Shown here: in pieces, positions 1 through 10,531 of the stretch
Layout: every line of letters begins with the position of its first letter
Position numbering within the stretch: the first letter of the stretch is position 1
From: Tribonema minus
Taxonomy: Eukaryota; Sar; Xanthophyceae; Tribonematales; Tribonemataceae
Assembly (NCBI GenBank): GCA_017506865.1
Contig: JAFCMP010000556.1
Coordinates: 310,001 to 374,000, forward strand
Direction: 5' to 3'
Length of the DNA stretch: 64,000 nt
Program-made: the position numbers and the translations under genes
The notes under the pieces: model-generated
What the model saw: the letters and a program-made list of their open reading frames with translations, nothing else
Database searches by the model: none
Told to the model about the DNA's origin: nothing

Positions 1-480
1 ATGCTGGTCCTGCCAGGTGCATACATGAGGAGTATAATTAGCATTTATATTTCAGCTGGGTATATTGGTATCAAAGTACATGTGTATTTTGTGGCGGCAG
101 CGCTCTCCACGTCCGCACAGGACGATGCCTCAGACATGCTGGTCCTGCGGGAGCATACATGGGGCATACGATTCACATCTATTTGTGTGTTATGTTATCA
201 TAAATGTAATCAAATTACAATGATTAACAATGAGTATATTTCATTATACTGATAAGTATTGTGGCGACAGCGCTCTCCACGTCCGCAAAGGACGACGTCT
301 AGGACATGCTGGTCCTGCCGAGATGATACATTGAGGACTCATTGAGGAGTATACCTAGCATTTATACTTCTGGTGTATTAGTTTGCATATTCAATTACCA
401 ATGTCGAAAACGATAGCAGCGCTTTCCACGTCCACAAACGACAATGCCTCAGACGTGCTTGTCCTGCCGAGGGTAGCCAG
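1..480. repeat. Tandem repeat of about 165 bp, four partial copies
   Basis: A block reading GCTCTCCACGTCCGCA and then a segment ending ATGCTGGTCCTGC recurs at about 91-150, 262-320 and 416-470; the window opens inside a further copy. On the + strand the block can be read as ALSTSAQDDASDMLVL. Copy two has an in-frame stop, so the array as a whole is not coding. The first copy is followed by CCAG|GTGCAT, a plausible splice donor. These look like 3'-edge echoes of a + strand exon whose complete copy lies left of the window. That reading is inference; the repeat itself is seen directly. Confidence 0.7.
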
Positions 481-696
481 TGCGCATGCTTGCATCAGTG
501 GACACAAACTTTATGGATCCTCACACACCGAGTTGCGTACACCCATGCACACTGCGCTGGAGTCACGAGCAACGTCAGTAACCGCAGGCGATGGCTGTCG
601 CTCAGAGCATGTCAGCCCCCCCCCCCACACCCCCACACCCCCTCCCAACAAACGCGCCAGCTACCCCCCTCCCCCCCCCCCCCCCCGCGCGCCAAG

Positions 697-815
697 GCAG
701 ATATATTGACCTCGCTCCCAAGCCTACCTATCTTGTGGCCTCGGTGACGTCAACACCGCCGGCTCCGGAGCCGCCATCATCCGCGGCGCCGTTCTCTCAG
801 ACGAATCAGCCTTAC
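697..815 (+). repeat. Truncated upstream copy of the exon at 902-1147
   Basis: The segment from about 705 matches the segment from about 911. Both encode Y(I/V)DLAPKPTYLVASV on the + strand and then diverge. Differences at TAT/TAC (Tyr) are silent in this frame, which supports the + frame as the one that was coding. The upstream copy runs into a CCCTAACCC-rich stretch at 811-838 and lacks the rest of the exon. Confidence 0.6.
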
Positions 816-901
816 CCTAACCCAAACCCTAACCCTGAGCAGACGCCCGTCCCCGCGCACGATCGCCTCGCAGCAGCAGCAGCAGCAGCGCTCGCGCGCA
901 G

Positions 902-1147
902 GAGGGTACGTATGTTGACCTCGCTCCCAAGCCTACCTACCTTGTGGCCTCGGTGCCGTCGTCGGCGCCTGCGGAGGCACCATCGTCCGCAGTTTCGTCT
1001 TCCCAGACGTGCAGCTTGAGCTCGGAGAGGCTGGCGGTGCGCCGCCGCGCCGCGCGCGCCGCCGCCGCCGCCGCGCGCTGCTTGCCGGTGAGCACCGCAG
1101 AGGATTTGTATGCGCCTGCAAAGAGCGGGGAATTAGAGTTGAAGTGA
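902..1147 (+). CDS. Possible last exon of a + strand gene starting left of the window
   Basis: An 82-codon open frame follows a CGCGCGCAG acceptor at 900-901 and ends with TGA at 1145-1147. It encodes GTYVDLAPKPTYLVASV, a Ser/Ala/Pro-rich linker, an Arg/Ala-rich run and a tail ending SGELELK. Support comes from the partial upstream copy at 697-815, which keeps the same reading frame with silent changes. The Arg/Ala run comes from CG-rich triplets and could be chance. The opposite strand is also open across 933-1277, but no conserved reading is visible there. I do not recognise the protein and see no donor at its end, so it would be terminal. Confidence 0.3.
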   Translation, partial: EGTYVDLAPKPTYLVASVPSSAPAEAPSSAVSSSQTCSLSSERLAVRRRAARAAAAAARCLPVSTAEDLYAPAKSGELELK

Positions 1148-3467
1148 AGGAGGCCGCAAAGTTGAGGTTAAAGGAGGCTGTGGTTGGAGTGCTGCGTGCC
1201 TGCTGCAGTTGTGTGTGTGCAGATTGATGTAGGGTCGCGGTCAGCATTGCGCTTGCGCGCTTGTGTAGCAGTCGCAACAGCAGGGGGCGGCGGGGGGGGG
1301 GGGGGGGGATGTAGGGTTATAGGTGAACTTGCGCACGCCTGCAAGAGGTGCAGAGCAGGGAAGGGGGGTTGGGCGCAGGCGTTTACTAGGGTTAGCTAGG
1401 ATTAGCGGGGCATCACCCCACAAGCGCCGCCGCACGTGCCGGCCACCAATCAGCAGTCGCCACAGTAGCACCTGCCCTAACGAGGGCAGTGCTAAGATGG
1501 GTGTGAAGGGTCTGCTGGTATACACACACCAGCAAGTGGAGCTCTCATCACCATACATGCCCCGAAGAGCACAAAAGCGTCCCCCGGCTTTTCTTGCCCG
1601 TTGCCGGCCTGGGCGGAGCCTTGCCCCTGAGCTTCGGGGTGCGTGGTTCAAGCTGCCGACATCATCAGTGCGCGTCGCATGTATGCATATACGGCGGCAC
1701 AGGAAGAGCCGAAGAGTTGTGAGGTAGATAGTACAACTGCGCATGAAGAGCGTTCTCGAGGCGGTGCGCGAGAGCGACTTGTCGTGGGACTGCATGGTCA
1801 TCAGGCAAGACATTCACAGCCGCAAAGTGCGCTGCTACTGCTGTCAGGAGCGTCGTCTTCCTCCACTCTCAGCCGCCCTGCCTCGTGCACAAACGAGGCT
1901 GCGGCACGCCACAATCAGTGGATGCTCTCCATGTGTTTCCACGACGGACGTGGTTACATGAGGGCTTGTTACCTGTTGCATTTTGGTTGGTCGTCAGCTG
2001 CCTCTCATCGCGTGTTGAGTGCAAGACTTTGGATGGCAAACATGTCATGCATCAGCAGTTGCCATGGGCGGCGACGCGCACTTGGGCGTCACCTATACGG
2101 GACGTGCATGTCGGCCTTAATTACTCATGGTAGCAGCGGTATTGGTAGGGCCACGCAGTAAAAGTACCCCGCCCTCAACACATGGTTAATCTGTTCTGAC
2201 AGCAGACGGTCATGTCCAGCTGTATGCTGCCAATTATACGTGTGGAGCTTGGCAAAAGTTGTCACGCCCATCACTTCAGCCTTGCGCCCACTTCGTTGCT
2301 AGTGCACAGATGAGACGAGACGCCCTCACGCAGCGACCAACATGCTCCGCACCTATGTTCCCGACGCCGACTTGATGCTGAGTAGACCTTCGTCGCAGGA
2401 CGCCAAGCCTGTCCCTATTACCTCCCTGAGTTCCTTTGACACCCCGCCAGCCCCCAGCATGATTATACATGTTGAGCCCGCCTCTGCCGCTGCGACGTTT
2501 CGACTCTAGTTCTTGAGGGTCGCCGTCGTTGCGGCACCTGCGTCGGTGCTGGTGCTGTGAGCTGGTTCTTGAAGACACTGTCAGTCGGCGGTGCGATGTC
2601 GGCTATAAACACGCTGACATAGTTGAGCTGCGGTAGCTGCTGCACTGGAAGCGTTTCTGCTTCGAATTGTTGCTGCTGCGGCGGCGTCGTAAGGGCGCGT
2701 CTCTACACACCTGCACATGAACAACAGCACCCAACGGCAGTTACAGTGAGCTCATAACATACGGTAGGTATCTCTTCGTCCTGGTGGCCTGTTGCAGTAG
2801 CGCTAAAGGTCTTCCAGCAACCCACCAGGTGAGGCTGTGCACCTGAGAGGCGTAGCGCCTGCTTTCGTGGTTGCCTTGCCGAGGGATGGTCGGAGCAGCG
2901 ATGCGCGCCAGGCGTGTAGGGTCTTGAGGTGACGTTGTGGAAAGGCGAGCACGCGCCAGGCCAGGCGCTAGCCGTGGACCTTGCAGTGCAGACACAGCCC
3001 CGGATACGTCGGCGCAGCTGCCTACGCATCTTGCGCCGCGGGGTCAGGCTGCTGCGGCGCGGGGCTGGGGAAAGGCAGGATGCCACCACCTGCCGGGCTG
3101 GGAGCATGCATGCCAACAGCTGCGAGGCGGTTCATTCGGGATAGGACGGTAGCTGGTGTGGCGTTGCGTGATGGCCTCGCTGTTCGGCTGCACGCGGCGC
3201 CGTGAAGGCTTGCAGAGCGTCTGAGAGGCCCCTGATAGTCGTGGGAGGGCAACCCTTGGTGCGAACCAGGAACGCCACCGGTTGGAGTCATACAACGCGC
3301 TGCGGCGCTGTGGCCTTCTCTCGTCATCGAGATTTTGTAGAGCATATGCCACGAAGCTGCTGGGACTTCTGGCGAGCCAGCGCACAGACAGGCTCGGTCA
3401 GCCCCACCGTGCACCTCACACAGATTCGCCAACCCTTTTGGTGCCGCTTGCCGCAGGCTTATATACA
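1148..3467. other. Non-coding stretch between the first exon and the plastid-protein gene
   Basis: No gene is supported. Open frames of 100-190 codons occur on both strands, but none has a protein-like start, a splice partner or a recognisable motif. A G tract lies near 1290-1308. The sequence is otherwise of mixed composition. The last part before 3468 should hold the promoter of the next gene; no clear TATA box at a normal distance was seen. Confidence 0.5.
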
Positions 3468-6012
3468 ATGGCTCGCGTCATGTTCTTTGCCTTGGTGGCT
3501 CTGCTGGTGGCCGCGGCCAGCGCCTTCGTCATGCCTGCCGCCCCTCGGTCCCTCCCCACCCGGCAAGTGGCGTCCTCCGGTGTAGCAGACGCCCTGGCAT
3601 CGGACATCGACTACGAGTCCCAGATCAAGACGATGGAGGTGAGATTCAGTCATGCATGCACCAACATATGTATACATATACATACAACGAACAACCAAAT
3701 GTGTGTATGTGTACGGGTTATCTATACATGCAGGTCACACATTCCCATTTGTCACCGATTGTGAGCCTGCTGGTGGCTGCTGATCCATGTCGCTTGACTC
3801 GGTGAACTGAGGAGTGCCGCTTCCTGCTGAGCGCGTGCAACCTCTCGTGGCAATCGCTACGCATCGTCTGAGGCACAACCATCAGGCAACACCACACCGC
3901 CGTGCAATGACTGTGCACGTAGCGCGCCCTCACTAAGTGTGCTTCATCAGCTCTCAGGCAGTTTCAACCGCTTTTGACATGCAGGCCCCTGCACTGCCAG
4001 CCCATCACTTCGCTCATTCCCCAGCGCGCCTCGGCAGCCGTATTTCTCCTTGAATCTCTAGCAGAGGCTGCCCATCAGTGCTCGACGATCGGAGAAATCG
4101 CTGCTGACCGTACGTCTACCCCCCACCTTTCAAGTCACATGTACTGAGTCCACTCAACGTGCCAAAAATCAATGCAACTATGAAATTGGCGAAAGGCATT
4201 TGCGGCTCACCACACCTTGTCACCTAGAGCTCTACGATCTTCTGATTCGTTTTCTTGTATCCATGGCTGCCAACAGAGGATTGGCCATGCCGCCTGCTGC
4301 AACAGCTCTGGCTACCTGTGCCTACACGTGCTGCGCTCACATAAATTGCTTCATGTCTGCCGAACGCGCCAAGGCTGCCAAACCCCCTGCTGCCGCACTT
4401 CTTGGCCCCCGGAGTCGCCGCCGCATCGCTCAGTTGTCTACGGAGAGGGGGGGGAGGTGGGGGGCTTGCAGGCTCTGCGCTGGGGGGGGAAGGGCATGCA
4501 GGCTGCACCCGGGGAAGGGGGGGGGGGGGGGGGGAGACAAGCACTGGGCAGTTGGCGCAGGGGCGGCGCTGGTGCTGACGTCGCGGTCTTGTGGAGCGCT
4601 GGTGGTCTGCGGAGCACTGATGGCACACGCCTGCCCTTAAACGAGCGACAGCCGCTGGCGAATGCGGCTGTGCAGACGGGCGTAGGTGGGAGAGGGGGGA
4701 GGGAGGAGGGAGGGGGGGGGGGGAGTCGCAGCGCAGAGCGGATATGCCACACGTCAACTGCGGATGCCACACGTAAAACAGTCTATGGATAGCACGGCGC
4801 AGCTCGCACCGTCATGTCGCCGTCTCACGTTGCACCGTGGCGTCGCCTCGTCCTTATGGCTAGGGTTAGGGGGTTTAACGTTAGGGTGAGAGCGTTGTGC
4901 GCATGCGCTGAGCTGTACTGGCGCAGGCTAGCCCTGACCCTAGTTCATGACGGCTCCAGCTGCGTATTGCGGAAACGTGGGATGGTGCTGAGCCCGCAGT
5001 GACGCTCCGCAGATGCGGGCATGCGCCGCAAGTGCACGCGGCGCTGCCTCCTGAGCACGCGTGCGCGCGCATCTGAGGTGGCGGACAAGGGGGCGGACCG
5101 GAAGCAAGGCCGCTCTGCCACGTGACCACTAAAGGATGTGATCTGATGGCGGCGCTGCTAGCAGTGCCGCTGTCACTGGGACGGCGCATCGTCGACGGCG
5201 TGCGCTCCCTTTGGGGTGTGCGCCAGGGCCTCGTGCGCGCGTCTCATGGCCATGACTGGCAGTGGGCACACTGCGCCGCCGCGCCATTTGCGCTGGTGGT
5301 GGCAGCATGTCGACTCCTTGAGGCGGCGCAGCGATCTCTCGAACATCGCCCTTAACCCTAACCCTAGGAGCCAACCTCAACCCTAGGAACATTGACCCTC
5401 ATCCTTCCCCTAACTCCTGCTTCAGCTACTCCAAAGTTGTCGTCACCAATCGGCGCTCCTGCGGCGCACGCCGCCGCCTGCGCTTTTTGCGCTTTTAAGG
5501 GTTGGGGACACTGCCCAGCTGCCGCTTCGCACAGCGTTCTCCCATTCAGCGCCGCAGGCAGGTGGAGGCGTACGTGCGTTGTGTGCATGTGGTCTAAAAG
5601 TCACCTTGCTCATCCCCCCTCCTCTCTGGTTTTCGTGTCCACCTGACGAGGCGAAGCATGCATGCAGTTTGTGTATATTGTCAGAAAGGAGATTGTGACA
5701 TCGCTCAAGCGCCCCCTGCCCCCTTCTTTGCCCCCACCCCGCAAGTTGGAGGCCACGGAGCGCATCAAGAAAGCCTTCGACACGGCGATCGTCAAGTCCG
5801 ATGCGCACTTCTGTACTTTGTCAGAAAGGAGGTGGTGACATTGCGCAACCCCCACCCCCCCCATTTATCATCGTGCCCCCTAGGTGGAGGCCAAGGAGCG
5901 CATCAAGAAGGCATTTGACGAGGCAACCGTCAAGTCGGACGCGGAGGCGAAGGAGCGGTGGGCGAAGCTCGAGGGCGAGATGAAGGCGGCCGCCGCCAGC
6001 GTCGGCCTCTAA
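3468..6012 (+). CDS. Small plastid-targeted coiled-coil protein, two exons
   Basis: Model: exons 3468-3638 and 5884-6012, both phase 0, giving about 99 residues. Residues 1-19 form a hydrophobic signal peptide (MARVMFFALVALLVAAA) followed by the motif ASAF and a basic, hydroxylated stretch (PRSLPTRQVASS). Phe directly after the signal-peptide cleavage site is the known hallmark of bipartite plastid targeting in algae with secondary red plastids. The mature part is a charged helix with two similar short blocks (EAKERIKKAFDE, EAKERWAKLEGE), probably a coiled coil. No enzyme motif is visible and I do not recognise the family. The intron (GTGAGA...CCCCTAG) is 2,245 bp and carries a truncated copy of exon 2 just upstream of the real one. 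The start is the first ATG of the only frame that gives the targeting signal. Confidence 0.72.
3639..5680. other. Intron interior with G tracts
   Basis: This is the bulk of the intron of the plastid-protein gene. It contains long G runs near 4445-4470, 4515-4535 and 4700-4725 and a CCCTAACCCTAACCCTAG tract at about 5351-5368. Apparent open frames of up to 190 codons overlap on both strands around the G runs and look compositional. I see no gene in it. Confidence 0.5.
5675..5813 (+). repeat. 5'-edge echo of exon 2 of the plastid-protein gene
   Basis: About 138 bp upstream of exon 2 lies a copy of the end of the intron (TCAGAAAGGAG...GTGACAT) plus the first roughly 20 codons of the exon, reading EATERIKKAFDTAIVKSDA against EAKERIKKAFDEATVKSDA in the true exon. 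The copy lacks the rest of the exon and the stop codon. Its acceptor-like AG is at 5744-5745. It is a clean two-copy example of the pattern seen in most genes here. Confidence 0.85.
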
Positions 6013-8484
6013 ACTTCAAGTTCAGCTTCATCAGCTTTCTAAACTTCAAGTTCAACTTCATCAGCTCTCCGCACCTCCAACAAAATCGGTTGAACTTTAC
6101 GTGCCGACTGGAACAAGACGCTGTGATTTTGTCGCTCTCGCTTCTTCGAACGCAACCCCCCCCAGCCCTACCACACATACCCTCTTGCGTGCTAGAACCG
6201 CCTCTAAACAAACCATAAAACAAACCAATTTTTCTCATACACTTGAGTCCTGGCCACGGTCTTGGCTTGCGGAGTTTCATCGACTGCCTGCGCGCATGAT
6301 TGCAGGCTGTATGTAGCAGCATTGGCTCGCTCGACAGATGTGGAGGTCGCTTGACGCTGCTTTTGCATCACAGTCGGACGTCGCCATGCTAGTGACTCGA
6401 GCTGAGCAGTGCTGCCGTCCACAAGCGCGGCGTGCGCTATCACCTGCGTCGTGCAGGCATTGAGCTGTGTAGGAAGTGCGTAGCACCTGTTTGAAATCTC
6501 CTTGGGGGCCCAATGCAGAAGGCCTGGCTGAGCGTACAAATGTAGGTACTGTAGCGCTTGGTTTTCGGCTGCCAGCTTACATGCGCGCTGTGAGCACACG
6601 CATTGCACGGCATCATCGTACTGGTAGACTGGTACCATGGCTATACTCTGACTCTACGACGTGCTGATGTTCAGACATGGTTCACAAGTGTGTTCTACGT
6701 ATGTGAGGTCAGGCGGTTGGGGTTTGCATATATGCATATGCCATCTTGCTTCAGTCATTTTGCTCTTCAAACAGTTACTCTGGTGTGCCGCAGGGTGCAG
6801 GCAGCAAGCAGCCCTAACGCTAACCCTAAACCATGGCGCACCAAGTACCGCTGATGCATTGCCCTCAACCTTGTGCTACAGTATTGGTAAAGACATCCGC
6901 TTTTGAAGCATGCCTTCATGCGCACAACACAAGGGCACTGTGCACCGATGAATGCCGGCGCGCCATTGCGCTCCCCCCTCCCGTGCCATGTGTGGCGCCA
7001 TGATGCGCACAACACTGAGGACTGTTGGAATATGAGATGGTCCAACTCTAAGCATACCCTAGGGGTAGGGCACAGTCCAGTTAGGGTTTCACCAGGAAGT
7101 TCTCGCAGGCTCTTAGAAGGTCTGGTGCCCCTACACGGAAGGTTCCCGTGTTTTGTGTCAGCAATGATATCACGTCTTCTTCTGCCAGCTCGAGGCGCCT
7201 GCGGGCGGACAGTGCAGGCCCAGGCTAATGCTGACCCTGACCACATTTCAAGCACGCAGCGAGCTCAACGCTCGCAACAACACAGCAGGCACACGCACGC
7301 TGAGAACTCAGGGCCAGCGACAATCGCCGTGTGGAGCACATCGTGCATCGCACCATATCCATTTCGGGACAGCAGCGCACATGCTGCGCAAGCTGAACGC
7401 CTCACAAACACTACAGATTACACGCTAAAAGAGGGGCTGAGGTGGGTATGTAGTGAGCCCCCACCCCCTGGCAGCCGCGTGCCAAGGCACCGCGGAAGCA
7501 AGGGGAAGGGGGGGCTGCCCACAAAGATGAGATGGAGTTGAAGAGATAAGATGGAGTTGAAGTTGGGTGCTGCTGTCAGGCGGGGCCGCGCGCATGTCGC
7601 CTTCGAGGTAGGTACGTTGGGGTGCGGGGGGGTAGGCAGGTATGGTAGGCGAGGGTCTGCTAGAGGGGGACGGGCGCTTGCGCCTCGGTGGTGTGCAATG
7701 CTGCAGCAGTGCTCAGTGTTGTGTGGGGTCACGCCCCCCCTTCCTGCGAGCAGCACGCGTCAGAGCGGAGAAGGGGATGGGTGGAGCACGTGAGCGCGAA
7801 CGCTGTTCATCAAGGCTGGAGCGGCGCTGCCGTATTGTTATGCTCAGGGGGAAATGGGGGCAGTGTTCAGGCGCCGAAGCGCCAGCGACAGTACAGAATT
7901 AAGTCGCATCACGAAGAACTCGTGCAGCAGGGCACCTACTGATAAAAAGTGAAACCGGCTGCTGTTTCCTGCTGTTGTCAGTCGCTGCGTCAGTGGCGTA
8001 CGAATAACTCATGCAGCAGGGCACCTACTGATAAAAACTGACACCGGCTGCTGTTTCCTGCTGTTGTCAGTCGCAGCGTTCAGTCGCAGCGTCAGCGGCG
8101 TGCACGATGGTGCATTCGCTCAGGGCACGCTACGCAATGCGACGGCCATCAGCACTCCAGCAGAGTCCACATGACTTTGCGCTGCTCGACCAGGCTTACC
8201 GGACTGCCTGTCCTTGTGACGTGCTGGCGTTCAAAAGCGCCCTTGTGGGGCAACAGGTGCAGCAAAACAATGTGCAATACCTGTCACAGATGCCTGCAGC
8301 TTGTCGGCAGCAGTGTTCGTTCTGAATTGATGCGTTTCATCACAAGCGGCAGTACTTGTCACATCGGAAGCAGTAGACCCAGTGGGCTCATCTCGTTCTG
8401 CAACTGTTCTACTCGCAAAACTGGCAACAGCTGGCAACAGTCGTCCATACTGGAACTTCTAGTGCACTCACAACACGACGTACC
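6013..8484. other. Non-coding stretch
   Basis: No supported gene. Directly after the stop at 6012 a short duplicated segment of AACTTCAAGTTCA type occurs twice, at 6013-6065. A tandem repeat lies near 7910-8090. Longest open frame is 212 codons at 6903-7541 (+), with no recognisable motif and a composition like its surroundings. Confidence 0.45.
7908..8090. repeat. Two-copy tandem repeat of about 91 bp
   Basis: The block GCAGCAGGGCACCTACTGAT, then an A-rich segment and CCGGCTGCTGTTTCCTGCTG, appears at about 7922-7985 and again at about 8013-8076 with few differences. It contains no exon-like reading that I can identify. Confidence 0.8.
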
Positions 8485-8732
8485 AGGTGGTGGCAGATGG
8501 CGGAGTCCTTGCGGGCGATGGTAGACAGCCTGTGCTCGATGGTGCTCAGCTTCTCCGTCTTTTGCCTGTGGTAGTCCTCCAGCTTGGCCTCCTGATCCAT
8601 CTTGAGGGCCTGGAAGTCCCTGTCGAGCTGCTCGTGCCAGGGGTGCAACACTGTAATTTGGAAGGTCAGCGCCGTGGTGGCGATGGTGAAGTTGACGTAG
8701 GGCAGCGCCTTGGACAATCTATAGAACGCCAT
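8485..8732 (-). CDS. First exon of a small membrane/coiled-coil protein
   Basis: Reading down from the ATG at 8732 gives about 83 codons and ends at a good donor (CACCTG|GTACGT) at 8485. The product starts MAFYRLSKALPYVNF, has one hydrophobic segment (FTIATTALTFQITVLHPW, residues 15-32), and then a charged helix rich in Lys, Glu and Gln (FQALKMDQEAKLEDYHRQKTE) that should form a coiled coil. That shape is common for small inner-membrane or complex-assembly proteins of mitochondria, but no family is recognised. Without splicing the frame continues to a stop at 8409 with a less protein-like tail. I could not identify the next exon downstream. The 93-bp repeat with a TATA-like core at 9024-9116 lies about 300 bp upstream of the start. 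Confidence 0.5.
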
Positions 8733-9023
8733 GCTGCGCCTCTTCACACCACCTTCCGGCTAAGCTGTTGCACTGCCTCCGTACACTGTGGAAGCGCCCG
8801 TGCTGGGGTGCGCCTGGTCAACGGTGATACACTTTCCGCAAACTTCGTTGCCTCGCTGATGCTGAATGATGCTGCGCAATGACAATGGCTGTATGTCTCG
8901 ATGCACCGCCGCTGTGGAATCATTGGTCCCGCGGTTTGGCGTAGTTCCGTGCAAGAAAACGGTTTCAAAAAATCGAAATTCCGTAATGCATGGTTTTTGT
9001 ACCAAGTGACACGTGTGGGCCCT

Positions 9024-9116
9024 GCGCAGACTAGGCTGCTGCGTTGACGCAAGCTTTTCGATTGCATAGGCAACCCGGCCTCCCTTGGGCCTTTATAAAT
9101 ACAAGTCCATACGTAC
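9024..9116. repeat. 93-bp dispersed repeat, copy A, with TATA-like core
   Basis: This segment is identical base for base with 17741-17833. It includes AAGCTTTTCGATTGC, a GGCCTCCCTTGGGCC block and CCTTTATAAATAC. The TATA-like core reads in both directions. Flanking bases differ on both sides. It could be a promoter module duplicated 8.7 kb apart, or the remnant of a short mobile element. Confidence 0.9.
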
Positions 9117-10099
9117 TGCACCCCACCATTTGTGACAGCAGTCTCTTCTCATCTGCCATTCTATTAACTGTGCCATGCAGAGCAGGGCTAGGACTCGGTG
9201 TGCATCACGATCAAGATCGTTGCAAGGGCCAAATGAAATGATCAATTAGCAGCCGCACACGAGGAGCTCCTGGAGCTTCTGGGGCTCAAGCCTGCTGCGG
9301 CCATGATAATGAAGTGAAGCTTTGGCACTGCCATCAGCAATCGTTGACGCCTCTGAATCCAAAACGGTGTGCGCACACAGCTTGCCCTTCAGCCAGAGCA
9401 AATGCCAAATGAATTTGCCAATCCAGCCTGAGGAATATCGGATTGTTGCAGCTGCAGCATTCAAAGCATTGCCTGGATCCAACAGCAGACTTGTGACACG
9501 AAACGTTGACATGACTGAGGGAACCGGTTGCCTGACGCATGTTTTCAATGGCCCGGGCCTCCTCAAAGTGGTGGCCGCATTGCAATTAAGCAGTTGCTCT
9601 TAAGATGCGGCGAGCAAATTCGCATTGGGGAAGGATAATTCCAAAGCACAGCTGCTGGGTTCTTCACGTTTTCACTCAGCGTGGCGACTGGTTGCATTGC
9701 CACCTCCGTGACGAGTAGCTGGCACAGAGCTAACTGCTTGCTGTCTCATGAAGCCAACCCAGCAAGCACACTACCCAACTGAGTCGCGGACTTTACGCAT
9801 AAGCAGCACTCCTACTCAACGGCCTTCCCAGGTGCAGTATGGCAGTGACAGCTGCAGCGACCGCAGTTGATCTCTCACTCAGCCTGCAGTCACCTGCTCG
9901 GACTCCTTGGAGGCACATCATCCACGAGTGCAGGTGCATGCTGCTGCTGCGGTGCCCTATCCAGCTCTGGGTCACGTCAGAGATGCTGCTGCACTGTCAT
10001 TCGTTGAGCAGCTGAATCTCGGTGGGGGCTGGTTGGTTGATTCGGTTTGGTTTGGTTGGTTTTTGGGATTGGTCTGCAGCGCGCTGTGCAGGAAGGCAG
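9117..10099. other. Non-coding stretch, nothing recognised
   Basis: No motif, repeat or exon-like frame could be supported. Open frames of 60-106 codons on both strands overlap one another. Confidence 0.4.
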
Positions 10100-10333
10100 G
10101 CACATGCCGAGGGCATGCTAGGAGACATCGATGCCATGATGTTGTCTGAACTCGTGGCCAAGGTGATCGGACAAGGCGAGGCATTGACTGAGATGGGCGG
10201 CCGGTTCACGATAGAGTGTTACCTGAGAAAGCCCGGACAGGCGGGCTCCAGCAACAACTGCGGCAAAGCGCCACCTTCCAAAAGATCGAGAAACTCTCGG
10301 GATCTGTCTCAGATGCTCTGGCTTGAGGACTAG
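10100..10333 (+). pseudogene. Gene fragment, + copy of an inverted pair
   Basis: After an acceptor-like GGAAGGCAG the + frame reads AHAEGMLGDIDAMMLSEL, VAKVIGQGEALTEMGGRFT and IECYLRKPGQAG. It then loses the frame seen in its inverted partner at 10386-10531. It runs on to a stop at 10333. A one-base frame change after GQA would restore a tail containing QKIEKLSG, which matches the KKIEKLY ending of the partner. I do not recognise the protein. It is either a true terminal exon with an indel or a pseudogene copy. Confidence 0.45.
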
Positions 10334-10385
10334 ATCTGGACTCGATCTGACGGACTCGGTTGTCAGACGCAAGCTAGAGCTTGCG

Positions 10386-10531
10386 CTAGTAGAGTTTCTC
10401 GATCTTCTTGACAATGTTCGCTTGGGCAGTTGTTGCTGGGGGGGGGGCGCGATGTAGCCCGCCTGTCCCGGCTTGCGCAGGTGGCACTCTATCGTGAAGC
10501 GTCCGCTCATCTCCGTGAGTGCCTCGCCTTG
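10386..10531 (-). pseudogene. Gene fragment, inverted copy of 10172-10299
   Basis: On the minus strand this reads IVQGEALTEMSGRFTIECHL, RKPGQAGYIAPPP and, after a run of ten C, ATTAQANIVKKIEKLY with a TAG at 10386-10388. The two parts are in different frames: the C run would need 8 or 11 bases to join them. The arms of the inverted repeat are roughly 130-140 bp with a loop of about 90 bp. The minus copy has the more protein-like end. It may be the real last exon with a homopolymer error, and the + copy its duplicate. Confidence 0.5.

Noticed and set aside
1241..1813. 190-codon minus-strand open frame
   Set aside because: No motif, crosses a G tract, overlaps equally long + strand frames; looks like chance in GC-rich DNA.
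4224..4792. Open frames of 180-190 codons on both strands
   Set aside because: Both are driven by G/C homopolymer runs inside an intron; Pro/Gly/Arg-rich with no conserved reading.
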